The notes under the pieces: generated by a model
Databases searched by the model: none
The model's input: only the letters and a program-made list of their open reading frames with translations
What the model was told of the DNA's origin: nothing
Made by a program: the position numbers and the translations under genes
NCBI RefSeq assembly: GCF_023823125.1
Contig: NZ_CP090949.1
Location: forward strand, 744,001 to 808,000
DNA: 64,000 nucleotides
Reading direction: 5' to 3'
DNA from: Erythrobacter aurantius
GTDB lineage: Bacteria; Pseudomonadota; Alphaproteobacteria; Sphingomonadales; Sphingomonadaceae
Part shown: piece by piece, positions 35,796-43,444 of the stretch
How the letters are laid out: every line of letters begins with the position of its first letter
Numbering within the stretch: the first letter of the stretch is position 1

Positions 35796-36787
35796 AGGCC
35801 AAGTGCTTTCAATTGTTCATAGGCATTGCGCACCTGCCGCGCCGAACGCTCGCTCATGCCCGCGCTGCCATCGGCAAAAGCGGTTTTGAGCAGGCTCGAC
35901 ATCGGCGCGCGCGAGACGGGCGGGGTGGGGTTCGAAAGGGGAGGGGCAGCGATGGATCGTTGCCCGTAAACCGCAGGCTTCGGCGAATAGGCAGGAGCGG
36001 CTGCGCCTGCCTCAAGCGATGCGACGCGGAAGGCTGCACCGCCTGCCTCCGGTGTCCCCCCGCGAGCGCGATCGAGTTTGTTCGACAAATGCTCCATCAC
36101 GCCCGCAAGACTGCGAGGCGAACCGTCGGGATTGTAGAACACCGTGCGATTGGCGGCAGCGGGTGCGCGGAACAGGCTGGCGGCTGGTTGATCGGGGTTC
36201 TGCTCCATCGCCGAAAGAAACCGGCCCGCGCCGCCCGCGCCGAGGAAATGTGCAAGGTATAGCTCGCTGTGATCGGGCTCGCGGCCAAGGACCGGGGCGA
36301 GATGGGCACGGTTGTCCTGCGCCAGCCCTGCGGCCATCAGCGATGCGATCTGCGGATTGTTGCGCAGCGCGAGGATTTCGGCCCGCTGCACTGGGTCCGC
36401 GACATAGGCCGCGCCGTTCCCGTCAAGGCTAATCCGAGCGGCAAAATCGCCAAGGCCGAAACGTTCGCCATGGCGCTGCATCGTGCCGAGCCAAGTGCTA
36501 TCGATGAACTGGTAGAGCCCCGTCGCGCTGGATGTGCGTGCGCGCGCCGTTGGGTTCATCGAGGATTCGACCTGCGCCTGCTTTACGAGGAAATCGAAAT
36601 CGACCCCGGTCTGACGTGCGGCATCGGCGATTGCGGCTTCGACAGGAGTGGCGGGATTGGAGGCCGCCGAAAGCACGCGCTGCTCGCCAATGCGTGCCGG
36701 GGTAGGGGATCGCATGGCCTGATGCGCAGAAGCCGCGCGGTCAAACGCGGCCCTGATCCCGGCGACAGGTATGGAATTCTGGCTCAC
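35792..36787 (-). CDS. Lytic transglycosylase (SLT domain), flagellar-associated
   Basis: 331 residues. SLT-type fold at about 45-190: FLVKQAQVESSMNPTARA has the catalytic Glu, and GLYQFIDSTWLGTM follows. The C-terminal third is low-complexity Ala/Pro-rich. It probably opens peptidoglycan for the growing rod, since the FlgJ in this window lacks a muramidase domain. GTG start at 36787. A -24/-12 promoter lies 57-72 bases upstream, so the gene heads the flhA-fliA unit. No signal peptide is visible; export may be by the flagellar apparatus. Confidence 0.85.
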   Translation of the reverse strand: MSQNSIPVAGIRAAFDRAASAHQAMRSPTPARIGEQRVLSAASNPATPVEAAIADAARQTGVDFDFLVKQAQVESSMNPTARARTSSATGLYQFIDSTWLGTMQRHGERFGLGDFAARISLDGNGAAYVADPVQRAEILALRNNPQIASLMAAGLAQDNRAHLAPVLGREPDHSELYLAHFLGAGGAGRFLSAMEQNPDQPAASLFRAPAAANRTVFYNPDGSPRSLAGVMEHLSNKLDRARGGTPEAGGAAFRVASLEAGAAAPAYSPKPAVYGQRSIAAPPLSNPTPPVSRAPMSSLLKTAFADGSAGMSERSARQVRNAYEQLKALGL

Positions 36788-36843
36788 TGTTGCTTGCTGC
36801 CTTCCTTGCCCCGCGCGTATCCGCGCAATTACGGGGAGGTTTC

Positions 36844-36859
36844 AGCGAGCAGCGTGCCA
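36844..36859 (-). promoter_or_regulatory. Sigma-54 promoter for the transglycosylase-flhA-fliA unit
   Basis: On the minus strand TGGCAC-GCTGC-TCGCT, with GG and GC exactly ten bases apart. One mismatch to TTGCW in the -12 element. Predicted start of transcription about 45 bases before the GTG of the transglycosylase. Confidence 0.65.
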
Positions 36860-36890
36860 GTCTGCGCGTTCTAAGTATTCTTACGAGGTA

Positions 36891-37205
36891 TCATGCGCCA
36901 TTGGCGGCGGTGGCGGAATAGGTGTGCTGGCTTGCTCCCAGCGCCTCAAGCCGTGCAGTCACATTCGCTGCCAGCAGGTTGCGCACGCGGCGGTTCACGT
37001 CGTTGAGCGTCTGCGCCGTCAGCGCCAGATCACGCGCTTCGTCATCCAGTGCATCCGCGCCGAAGGGGTGCAGCAGCTCGCACAGTTCCTGTTTGCGATG
37101 CGAAGCCTCGAACAGGGCATCGGCATCCAGCGTGGCAAGCGCTTGCCGCTCTTGCTCAAGAACGGCAATCATCTGCCGCAGATTGCCGGCAAGGTCGTGG
37201 CTCAT
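36891..37205 (-). CDS. flgN: Flagellar chaperone FlgN
   Basis: 104 residues, nearly all helical. An N-terminal segment (LAGNLRQMIAVLEQERQALATLDADALFEASHRKQEL without gaps in the real protein) is FlgN-like. It should chaperone the hook-junction proteins FlgK and FlgL. Start ATG overlaps the flgM TGA. Family match is by size, context and helix pattern. Confidence 0.8.
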   Translation of the reverse strand: MSHDLAGNLRQMIAVLEQERQALATLDADALFEASHRKQELCELLHPFGADALDDEARDLALTAQTLNDVNRRVRNLLAANVTARLEALGASQHTYSATAANGA

Positions 37206-37507
37206 CTTTTGATCTCGAAACTGTATTGGGCGGCGATGATGGCATCGGCGATCTTGGCGGGTACCAGCGGATAGCTGCCGTCGCGCAGCGCTTGGCGAAT
37301 TTCTGCAACGCGATCGACATCGACAGGCGGCTTTGCCGCGCTGACACTTGAGCCGACTTCAAGGCTCACTCCGACATTTCCGCGGGAAGCGGCTCCTGGC
37401 ACGGTGTCGCGTGCCACACCGGCTTCTCCGGATGCGGCGCGATCACTGCCGGACAGGGCTTTGGGTCCCGTCACCGCTTGCAGCTTGCTGATTTCAATAG
37501 AGGGCAT
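37202..37507 (-). CDS. flgM: Anti-sigma-28 factor FlgM
   Basis: 101 residues. The C-terminal VDVDRVAEIRQALRDGSYPLVPAKIADAII is the sigma-28-binding helix pair of FlgM; the N-terminal half is Gly/Ser/Ala-rich and probably disordered, suitable for export. GGAG eight bases before ATG 37507. Sits between flgA and flgN. Its presence with fliA means late genes here wait for hook completion. Confidence 0.9.
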   Translation of the reverse strand: MPSIEISKLQAVTGPKALSGSDRAASGEAGVARDTVPGAASRGNVGVSLEVGSSVSAAKPPVDVDRVAEIRQALRDGSYPLVPAKIADAIIAAQYSFEIKR

Positions 37508-37596
37508 GATGCGTCTCCGGTTTGATCCTGTGCTAGGTAGAACGACCTGTGCCAGCCGAGTTTAAGAGCTTGGTCACACTTTTTTCGGCCAGGCCT

Positions 37597-38145
37597 TCAC
37601 GAGGCCGGAATTACGGCGAGTCCGGGGCGCTCGATGCGGGCGCGAACCGGGGTCGCATCGCGTGCGGTGCGGATCGCGATCCAGTCGCCTTGCGCGCCGT
37701 CCTCCATCGCTTCGCCGGTCTGCTGCACGCTGAACCCGCGCCCGCGCACCACGAGGGTAACGGGATCGCCGCGGCTCACCATCTTTGCCGCCGCTTCGGC
37801 CTGCGCAGCGGGACGGGTGGCGATGAAGATTCGCCATGGATCAGGGCCGGGGCAGGCGACCTGCACAGTCGATTGCCGGGTGCCGTGCCACGATAGGTCA
37901 AGCGGACCCTGGCATGCCGCCAGCCGCAACCGCCGGTCTGCAGGAACGCGTGCGCCGCCTACCTCCCCTATCGGAACTCCGGTGAATTCGATCACCGCGC
38001 GGTCGATTTCGGCCGGGTCGGTGATGGCGCGCCCGGCGCCGTTCTGGGCCGATGCTGCTGCCGCAAACAGAGGCAGGCTGACGATCAGCATGGCGGTGGC
38101 GAGCAGCCGCAATTCGAGGCGGCGTGAGGATTGATGTGTGATCAT
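37597..38145 (-). CDS. flgA: Flagellar P-ring assembly chaperone FlgA
   Basis: 182 residues. Signal peptide about 1-32 (ending ASA), then an SAF-like domain with VSRGDPVTLVVRGRGFSVQQTGEAMEDGAQGD. It assists FlgI ring assembly in the periplasm. ATG 38145 chosen at the signal peptide; the frame extends to 38238 through the promoter. A near-perfect sigma-54 promoter lies upstream. Confidence 0.9.
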   Translation of the reverse strand: MITHQSSRRLELRLLATAMLIVSLPLFAAAASAQNGAGRAITDPAEIDRAVIEFTGVPIGEVGGARVPADRRLRLAACQGPLDLSWHGTRQSTVQVACPGPDPWRIFIATRPAAQAEAAAKMVSRGDPVTLVVRGRGFSVQQTGEAMEDGAQGDWIAIRTARDATPVRARIERPGLAVIPAS

Positions 38146-38183
38146 TGCGAGTGACTCCCTTGTGATCTGGTCACCCGCCACCG

Positions 38184-38199
38184 AGCAAGCTTTGTGCCA
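38184..38199 (-). promoter_or_regulatory. Sigma-54 promoter of flgA(MN)
   Basis: Minus strand TGGCAC-AAAGC-TTGCT, preceded by CT: an essentially perfect -24/-12 element. Expected transcription start about 26-28 bases before the flgA ATG. It should also serve flgM and flgN. Confidence 0.85.
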
Positions 38200-38316
38200 A
38201 GGGGCCTCGGTATGCATCGAGCTAGGTGTTTCCCCCAAGCGCGCAAAACAAACGATTTAACCATGGCGGATTAACAGGGCTGCGATCCAGACCATCAGTC
38301 TTTGGGAATAGAAACC

Positions 38317-39387
38317 ATGAGAGTCGCAACTCAAAGCCCGCTAAAAAACACTTTCGATGTCTCCGCCAACCCCAGCCAGGCGCAGTTGGCCCGGCGTGAT
38401 CTGCTCGATCGGATTGCCGATTTCATCGAGCGCCACGACCTCAATATCACTGGCGCCAATCTGGCCGCGGTCACTACCGCGCTTTCCGGAGCCAATGCCA
38501 AATTGGCAGAAGCCTTCGCCGCGCGCGAGATTTCGGGCGAGCCGATCGATCAACGCTGGCTCGACACCGTGGTTCGGCTTGATCCGGAAACCGGCGCGAG
38601 GATGACCGAGCTGGAAAAGCTCATGGACAAGCTGGAATATTCGCTGATGCGCTTTGCCCAGACGGCCAAGTCGGCGCATGACGAAACCAGCGAGCATCGG
38701 GGCGCGATCGATGCCCAGATTCAGGAAATGGCGAAAGGCTCCAACGACAATTCATCCGCCGGCGAAATGGACCGGGTGATCGAATTGTCGCGGGCCATGC
38801 TGGAACGGATCAGCCAGGTCGAGGACGCGATGGAGCGCAGCTAGGCCGAAACCGATCATTTGCGCGAAAGCCTGGCCAAGGCACGGACCGAGGCGGATGT
38901 CGACCATTTGACGCGGCTGCCCAATCGCCGCGCGTTCGAACGCCGGCTGTCTTCTGCCGCGCAATCCGCGCAGCAATCGGGCCAGCCGCTTTGCGTCGCC
39001 TTTTGCGATGTCGATCATTTCAAGTCGATCAATGACACCCACGGCCATGACGTGGGCGACCGAGTGCTGGTGGCGATTGCCAGCACGCTCAACAGCAATG
39101 CCAGCGACACCTGCTTTGTCGCGCGTCACGGGGGCGAGGAATTCGTCGTCCTGTTCTACGGCCTCGACAAGGACGAGGCCTGGCGCAAGCTTGACGGGAT
39201 CCGCCGCGCCCAGGCGATGAAGCAGATGGTGAACCGCGATACAGGCAAGCCGTTCGGCAAGGTGACCTTTTCCGGAGGCATTGCCGAAGTGACCGGGGTG
39301 GATGAGACCCGCGAAGCCCTCGCCTGGGCGGATGAGGCGCTGTATCGGGCCAAGGCCGAAGGTCGCAACCGGATCGTCGCGGTCTAG
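38317..39387 (+). pseudogene. GGDEF diguanylate cyclase, interrupted by in-frame TAG
   Basis: One reading frame from ATG 38317 to TAG 39385-39387 is interrupted only by TAG at 38842-38844 (codon 176). Before it is an all-helical N-terminal region (about 175 residues, ending in ERISQVEDAMERS). After it the helix continues (AETDHLRESL), then a GGDEF domain with DVDHFKSINDTHGHDVGD and the active-site loop RHGGEEFVV. No RxxD inhibitory site is seen. The enzyme would make c-di-GMP for the motile/sessile switch. Either a real nonsense mutation, where the C-terminal part could restart, or a sequencing error. Its stop overlaps that of the convergent ExbD-like gene (CTAG). Confidence 0.8.
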
Positions 39388-39813
39388 TTCAATTCGTCAT
39401 AGGCGAGGCTGGCATAGAGATCGCTGACCTCGCCTTCACCAATCACCACTCTTACCCTGAAACCACGCCCGCGCGCTTGCCGGGGGCATGGCCTCTGCGC
39501 GATCCCAGATCATCGCGTCATCAGCCTCGGTGTGCTGTCCGAGAATGGTGAGCGTGGCGCGCGGATCAGCCGGGCGTTGATCGAGCCACTGGGCAAGCCT
39601 CGGGCCGCCTTCGACTTCGCGATAAAGGGCCTGCGATGCGGCGATCTCGGGCTTGGCGATCCTTGAACGATCGTCACCATCGGGGCCCGCCGCCAGCGCG
39701 GCCAGTGTCACCAGAAACAGGATCAGCGCGAGATCGGCCAGCACCACCTGCCAACCGGACGAATGGCCGTTGGGGCGCTGCGCATCCGCAGGGAAACGTG
39801 GATGCGCGATCAT
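39384..39813 (-). pseudogene. ExbD/MotB-like small membrane protein, frameshifted near its C-terminus
   Basis: Starts MIAHPRFPAD and has one helix, VVLADLALILFLVTLAALAAG, with an Asp at its head as in ExbD/TolR/MotB. The frame ends early at 39436. In the next frame, however, VRVVIGEGEVSDLYASLAYDELN follows and stops at 39384-39386. Removing one G from a GGG run (C-run 39456-39458 on the plus strand) joins both parts to a 142-residue protein. Total length 430 bases is 3n+1, as expected for a one-base insertion. Its ATG overlaps the stop of the ExbB-like gene. Confidence 0.75.
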
Positions 39814-40478
39814 GCGGCGTCCTTCAATCGCGACAGCGCACCTCGCGGCGGCTCGCGGGAAAGCTCGTGTTCGAACCACTCGATCAGAGCCAGGCGATCT
39901 TCCTCTTCGCGCAAGCCGCGCCGGTCAATCGCTCCGGCCAGAGGGATATAGACGATATGCGCGGTCAGCACCCCATAGAGCGACGACAGGACTGCTGTTG
40001 CCAGCGCCTGCATGGTGTTTTCGGCAAGGCTCAATTGCCCTGTTGGCGCGAGCTGCGAAATGGCGAAGAGCGTGCCGACCAGTCCGAACACGGGCGCGAT
40101 TTCTCCCGCGTATTCGAGCACGCGCACGGCCCTGTCGCGTGCGGTTTCGCGCGCGGTCTGTTGCTTGATCGCGGCTTCGTGCATCGCTTCGATCGAACCG
40201 CTGACGAGATAGCCCGAGACTAGGCTCGCAAAGGCCTTGTCTGGCGGCAGCGGCACGTCCGAGCACAAATGCCCCTTGGCGCGCACGGCCGCTATGGTGC
40301 GGGCAAGCGCGGCGCGATTGGCATCGCAATCGATTGGTGCGATGCGGAGCCGGGCGAGCGCGAACAGCGCCGCTCGCAGGTTGCGCCAGCCGCTTCGGGC
40401 AGCGGTGGCAATCACCGTTCCGGCAATCACGACAAGCAGCGCTCCGACATCAAAAAGGGCTGCTGCGCTCTCCAGCAT
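39810..40478 (-). CDS. MotA/TolQ/ExbB-family proton channel protein
   Basis: 222 residues, about three helices: one N-terminal, then VFGLVGTLFAISQLAPTG and LATAVLSSLYGVLTAHIVYIPLAG, the two pore helices of the family. ATG 40478 has AGGA at good spacing, better than GTG 40490. Pairs with the ExbD-like gene downstream to form a proton-driven motor complex, distinct from the MotA/MotB pair at 48597-50379. Function may be TonB/Tol energising or an accessory stator. Divergent from flgB. Confidence 0.82.
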   Translation of the reverse strand: MLESAAALFDVGALLVVIAGTVIATAARSGWRNLRAALFALARLRIAPIDCDANRAALARTIAAVRAKGHLCSDVPLPPDKAFASLVSGYLVSGSIEAMHEAAIKQQTARETARDRAVRVLEYAGEIAPVFGLVGTLFAISQLAPTGQLSLAENTMQALATAVLSSLYGVLTAHIVYIPLAGAIDRRGLREEEDRLALIEWFEHELSREPPRGALSRLKDAA

Positions 40479-40563
40479 TTGTTCCTGCACTCCCGACGGG
40501 CTTGGTGATCACAACCAGAACGGTCGGCCATCTCGAGGTTTAAGGGGCATTGTCTTGCCGCCG

Positions 40564-40583
40564 TCCGGCAATCGCTTGCCGGA
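40564..40583. promoter_or_regulatory. Inverted repeat TCCGGCAA-TCGC-TTGCCGGA upstream of flgB promoter
   Basis: Perfect 8-bp palindrome with a 4-base spacer, centred about 60 bp upstream of the -24 element of flgB. A further half-site CCGGCAA lies near 40600. Enhancer sites (ftr) bound by FlbD in Caulobacter contain similar CGGCAA half-sites as I recall, so this may bind the FlbD-like activator encoded at 56093. Confidence 0.45.
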
Positions 40584-40634
40584 AAAGCCTCGAAAACCGG
40601 CAAATTCGTGGGGTGAGCGGCTGCAAACGCGGTT

Positions 40635-40650
40635 TGGCACGCATGGTGCA
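40635..40650 (+). promoter_or_regulatory. Sigma-54 promoter of the flgB operon
   Basis: TGGCAC-GCATG-GTGCA with GG and GC ten bases apart. Predicted start about 30 bases before the flgB ATG. Likely drives flgB through motB, whose genes are joined by short gaps or overlaps. Confidence 0.75.
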
Positions 40651-40692
40651 AAGCCTTTGGCGCATGAATCTCAACCCTGACGGGAGCAAGCC

Positions 40693-41046
40693 ATGAACGA
40701 GCAGATTTTCGGCATCCACGGCGCCGCGCTTGAATTGCGTTCACAGCGCATGGGTGTGATCGCGGCCAATATCGCCAATGCCGCAACCCCCGGCTTCAAG
40801 GCACGCGATATCGATTTCAACGCCGCGCTCGATGCCCGCCTGTCCGAAGCACGCGGCGAACCGGCACGCTTTGGCGAACCCGACATGCTTTATCGCCGCC
40901 CCACCATGCCAAGCCTTGATGGGAACACGGTGGAACTGGGGCGCGAACAGGTCGCCTTTGCCGAGAACGCCATGGCCTATTCCGCCACGCTCAGCTTCGT
41001 TCAGGGCAAGGTCAACACCATCACCCGTGCGCTGAAGGGGGAATAA
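40693..41046 (+). CDS. flgB: Flagellar proximal rod protein FlgB
   Basis: 117 residues. N-terminal MGVIAANIANAATPGFKARDIDF is the rod/hook family ANxxANxxTPGFKA motif. First gene behind the sigma-54 promoter, with GGGAGC as ribosome-binding site. Assembled as part of the proximal rod on the MS ring with FliE. Confidence 0.93.
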   Translation: MNEQIFGIHGAALELRSQRMGVIAANIANAATPGFKARDIDFNAALDARLSEARGEPARFGEPDMLYRRPTMPSLDGNTVELGREQVAFAENAMAYSATLSFVQGKVNTITRALKGE

Positions 41047-41049
41047 GCC

Positions 41050-41460
41050 ATGCCTGATAGTAACCGTATGACGCTGTTTTCCATGACCGAGCGCGCTATG
41101 TCCGCGCAGCTGGTGGGGATGAACGCGGCCACGTCGAACCTCGCCAACGCCGGCTCCGTCGCCAGCAGCGAAGCCGAAGCCTATCGCCCGATCCGCGCGG
41201 TATTCGCGACCGAGCTGGACCGTGCCACCGGGATTTCCAGCGTGCGCAGCGACGGGCTGGTGCGATCCGAAACCGCGCCGACCAAGCGTTACGATCCCGG
41301 CCACCCGCTCGCCGATGAAACCGGCCACATCTGGGAAGCCCCCGTCGATGAAAGCGCCGAGATGATCGAGATCATGGAGAGCGCGCGCCAGTACCAGAAC
41401 ATGGTCCAGGCGCTCCAGACAGCCAAGCAATTGATGCTCGAAACCCTGAGGAGCAATTAA
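41050..41460 (+). CDS. flgC: Flagellar proximal rod protein FlgC
   Basis: 136 residues; AQLVGMNAATSNLANAGSVASSEAEAYRP is the rod-family N-terminus, and the C-terminal NMVQALQTAKQLMLETL is the partner helix. Follows flgB by three bases. Confidence 0.92.
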   Translation: MPDSNRMTLFSMTERAMSAQLVGMNAATSNLANAGSVASSEAEAYRPIRAVFATELDRATGISSVRSDGLVRSETAPTKRYDPGHPLADETGHIWEAPVDESAEMIEIMESARQYQNMVQALQTAKQLMLETLRSN

Positions 41461-41463
41461 GCC

Positions 41464-41781
41464 ATGGAAATCAATTCGAACGTTCTCGACCAGCTGAACG
41501 CGCCCGGCACGGTCCGCCGCGAAAGCGCGGCCGCATCGCTGGGGGCTGCCGATTTTCTGCGGCTGATGACGGCGCAACTCGCCAATCAGGATCCGCTTGA
41601 GCCGCAGAGCAACGAACAGATGCTGGCGCAGCTCGCGCAGTTTTCGACCCTTTAGAACGGCACTGCCTCGCGCGCCACGCTCGAAGACATTTCGTCCAAG
41701 CTCGATGCTCTGATCGCGGCGCAGGAAAAGGCGCTCGCGGCAGCCGAGGCGAACGCCGCCACCATCTCCGAAATCTCCTGA
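41464..41781 (+). pseudogene. flgD: Short FlgD (hook cap) interrupted by in-frame TAG
   Basis: Frame from ATG 41464 to TGA 41779-41781, 105 codons, broken by TAG at 41653-41655 (codon 64). Before it: FLRLMTAQLANQDPLEPQSNEQMLAQLAQFSTL, the conserved FlgD N-terminal scaffold region; after it: NGTASRATLEDISSKLDAL. Family members have Glu at the TAG position (QFSTLEQ), so GAG to TAG is likely. Even the repaired protein lacks the C-terminal Ig/tudor domain of enteric FlgD, which may be normal for short alphaproteobacterial versions. Cap needed for hook growth. Confidence 0.82.
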
Positions 41782-41815
41782 ACCAACTTCCCTTCAGTAC
41801 AAAGGAACTCGATCC

Positions 41816-42627
41816 ATGTCGTTCTACACCTCACTTAGCGGGATGCGTAACGCCGAAACCGATCTGCGCGTCATCTCCAACAACATCGCGAATGCCGAAA
41901 CCGCCGGTTTCAAGAAGTCCAACGCCCAGTTCACCGATCTCGTCGCCACCGGCGGCAGCACCGATCCCCGCGTAACGCCGGGCATCGGCGCTGCGGTTCC
42001 GGGATTACGCAGGATTTCGGCCTGGGCCAGATCGAGCAGACCGGGCGCGTGCTTGACGTGGCGATTACCGGCGACGGCTTCCTTGCCGTGGCCAACCCGA
42101 TTTCGGGCGACGTTACCTTTACCCGCAACGGCAATCTCGAACTGGTTGCGACCGGCGAGTTGCAGACCAAGAGCGGCGATCTGGTGCAGGCTTTTCCGGT
42201 CGACGCGAATGGCAATGCCACGTCCAACATACCCGCGAATGTCGTCGTGCCGACGGTCAACGCCGCCGGTTCGGCCCTGTCGAGCATTTCCATCGATGCG
42301 CGCGGCATTGTCGGCGCGAACTATTCCGACGGTTCGAGCGAGCCGGTTGCGATGGTTGCGCTGGCTTCTTTCCCGGCCACTGGTGGCCTGCGTCCGATCG
42401 GCCAGACCAAATGGGAAGCGACTGCGGATTCCGGTCTGCCCCAGTATGGCGAACCCGGTGTCGGCAATCTCGGCCAGTTGATGAGCGGGGCGTTGGAGCG
42501 CTCGAACGTCGACCTGGCCGAAGAGATGGTCTCGCTGCTGACGGCTCAGCGCAATTTCCAGGCGAACGCCCGTGCGATCGACACCGCCACGGCGATTTCG
42601 CAAACCGTACTCAACCTGCAACGGTAA
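41816..42627 (+). pseudogene. flgE: Flagellar hook protein FlgE, one-base frameshift
   Basis: Frame one gives MSFYTSLSGMRNAETDLRVISNNIANAETAGFKKS up to about 41998. From there the correct continuation GITQDFGLGQIEQTGRVLDVAITGDGF is in another frame and runs to TAA 42625-42627, ending with the family C-terminus (MVSLLTAQRNFQANARAIDTATAISQTVLNLQR). Adding one base near 41997-42000 (GGTTCC, for example to GGTTTCC) restores it, about 270 residues. Short for a hook protein but FlgE-like by position between flgD and flgF. Confidence 0.82.
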
Positions 42628-42649
42628 GCGATAGGCAGGGGACAGCGCC

Positions 42650-43393
42650 ATGGACCGCCTGATCTACACCGCCCTGACCGGAATGGACGCGGCGATGAAC
42701 CGCCAGCGTGCGGTGGCGAACAATCTCGCCAACGCCAACACGCCGGGTTTCCGTCAGGAGGTTTTCGCGATCACGCCTGCCACCTTGAAAGACCAGTCGA
42801 TCGAGGTGCGGGCGCTGGCGCGCGGCATGGTGCGTGGGGCAGACATGGCGCAGGCGCGGGTGAAACCGACCGGCCAGCCGCTCGACCTTGCGGTAAAGGG
42901 TTCGGGGCTGATCGCCTATCAGGCACCCGGTGGCGGCGAAGTCTATTCGCGGCGCGGCGATCTGCGGGTTGCGGCCAGCGGCGTGCTCGAGAACGGCGAA
43001 GGCCTGCCAGTCCTTGGACAGGGCGGTGCGCCGATCACCGTTCCCGGCGGGTTCTCGGTAAGGATCGCGGAGGATGGTTCGGTACTGGGTTCCGATCCCG
43101 CCGCCCCAGATGCGCCCGCCCAAGTCATTGACCGGATCAAGCTGGTTTCAGCCGAAGGCAGCCAGTTGGTGAAGGGCATCGACAGTTTCCTGACGGTGCC
43201 GGGCGGCGGCGTCCTGCCCGAAGACCCGACCGCACAGGTCACTCCCGGCGCGCTGGAGGAATCCAACGTCCAGACCGCCGAAACGCTGGTGCAGATGATC
43301 GAGGCGCAGCGCGCCTTCGAACAGCGCGCCAAGATCATCGAAACCGCCGGACAGCTCGACGAGGCATCGGCCCGACTGATGGGCATGGGCTGA
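42650..43393 (+). CDS. flgF: Flagellar rod protein FlgF
   Basis: 247 residues. MDRLIYTALTGMDAAMNRQRAVANNLANANTPGFRQ is the rod-family start, with a matching C-terminal helix ETLVQMIEAQRAFEQRAKIIETAGQLDE. Proximal rod. Reading frame intact. Confidence 0.92.
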   Translation: MDRLIYTALTGMDAAMNRQRAVANNLANANTPGFRQEVFAITPATLKDQSIEVRALARGMVRGADMAQARVKPTGQPLDLAVKGSGLIAYQAPGGGEVYSRRGDLRVAASGVLENGEGLPVLGQGGAPITVPGGFSVRIAEDGSVLGSDPAAPDAPAQVIDRIKLVSAEGSQLVKGIDSFLTVPGGGVLPEDPTAQVTPGALEESNVQTAETLVQMIEAQRAFEQRAKIIETAGQLDEASARLMGMG

Positions 43394-43444
43394 TAGCCCG
43401 CCCGCCGTGCCGCGCGCGAGAGTCAGAGAAAAGGAACACACACA

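Noticed and set aside
33282-35822. Plus-strand 846-codon open frame opposite flhA
   Set aside because: It is the complement of a full-length, motif-complete flhA, and its composition (many Arg, His, Gln, Asp) is that of an antisense shadow.
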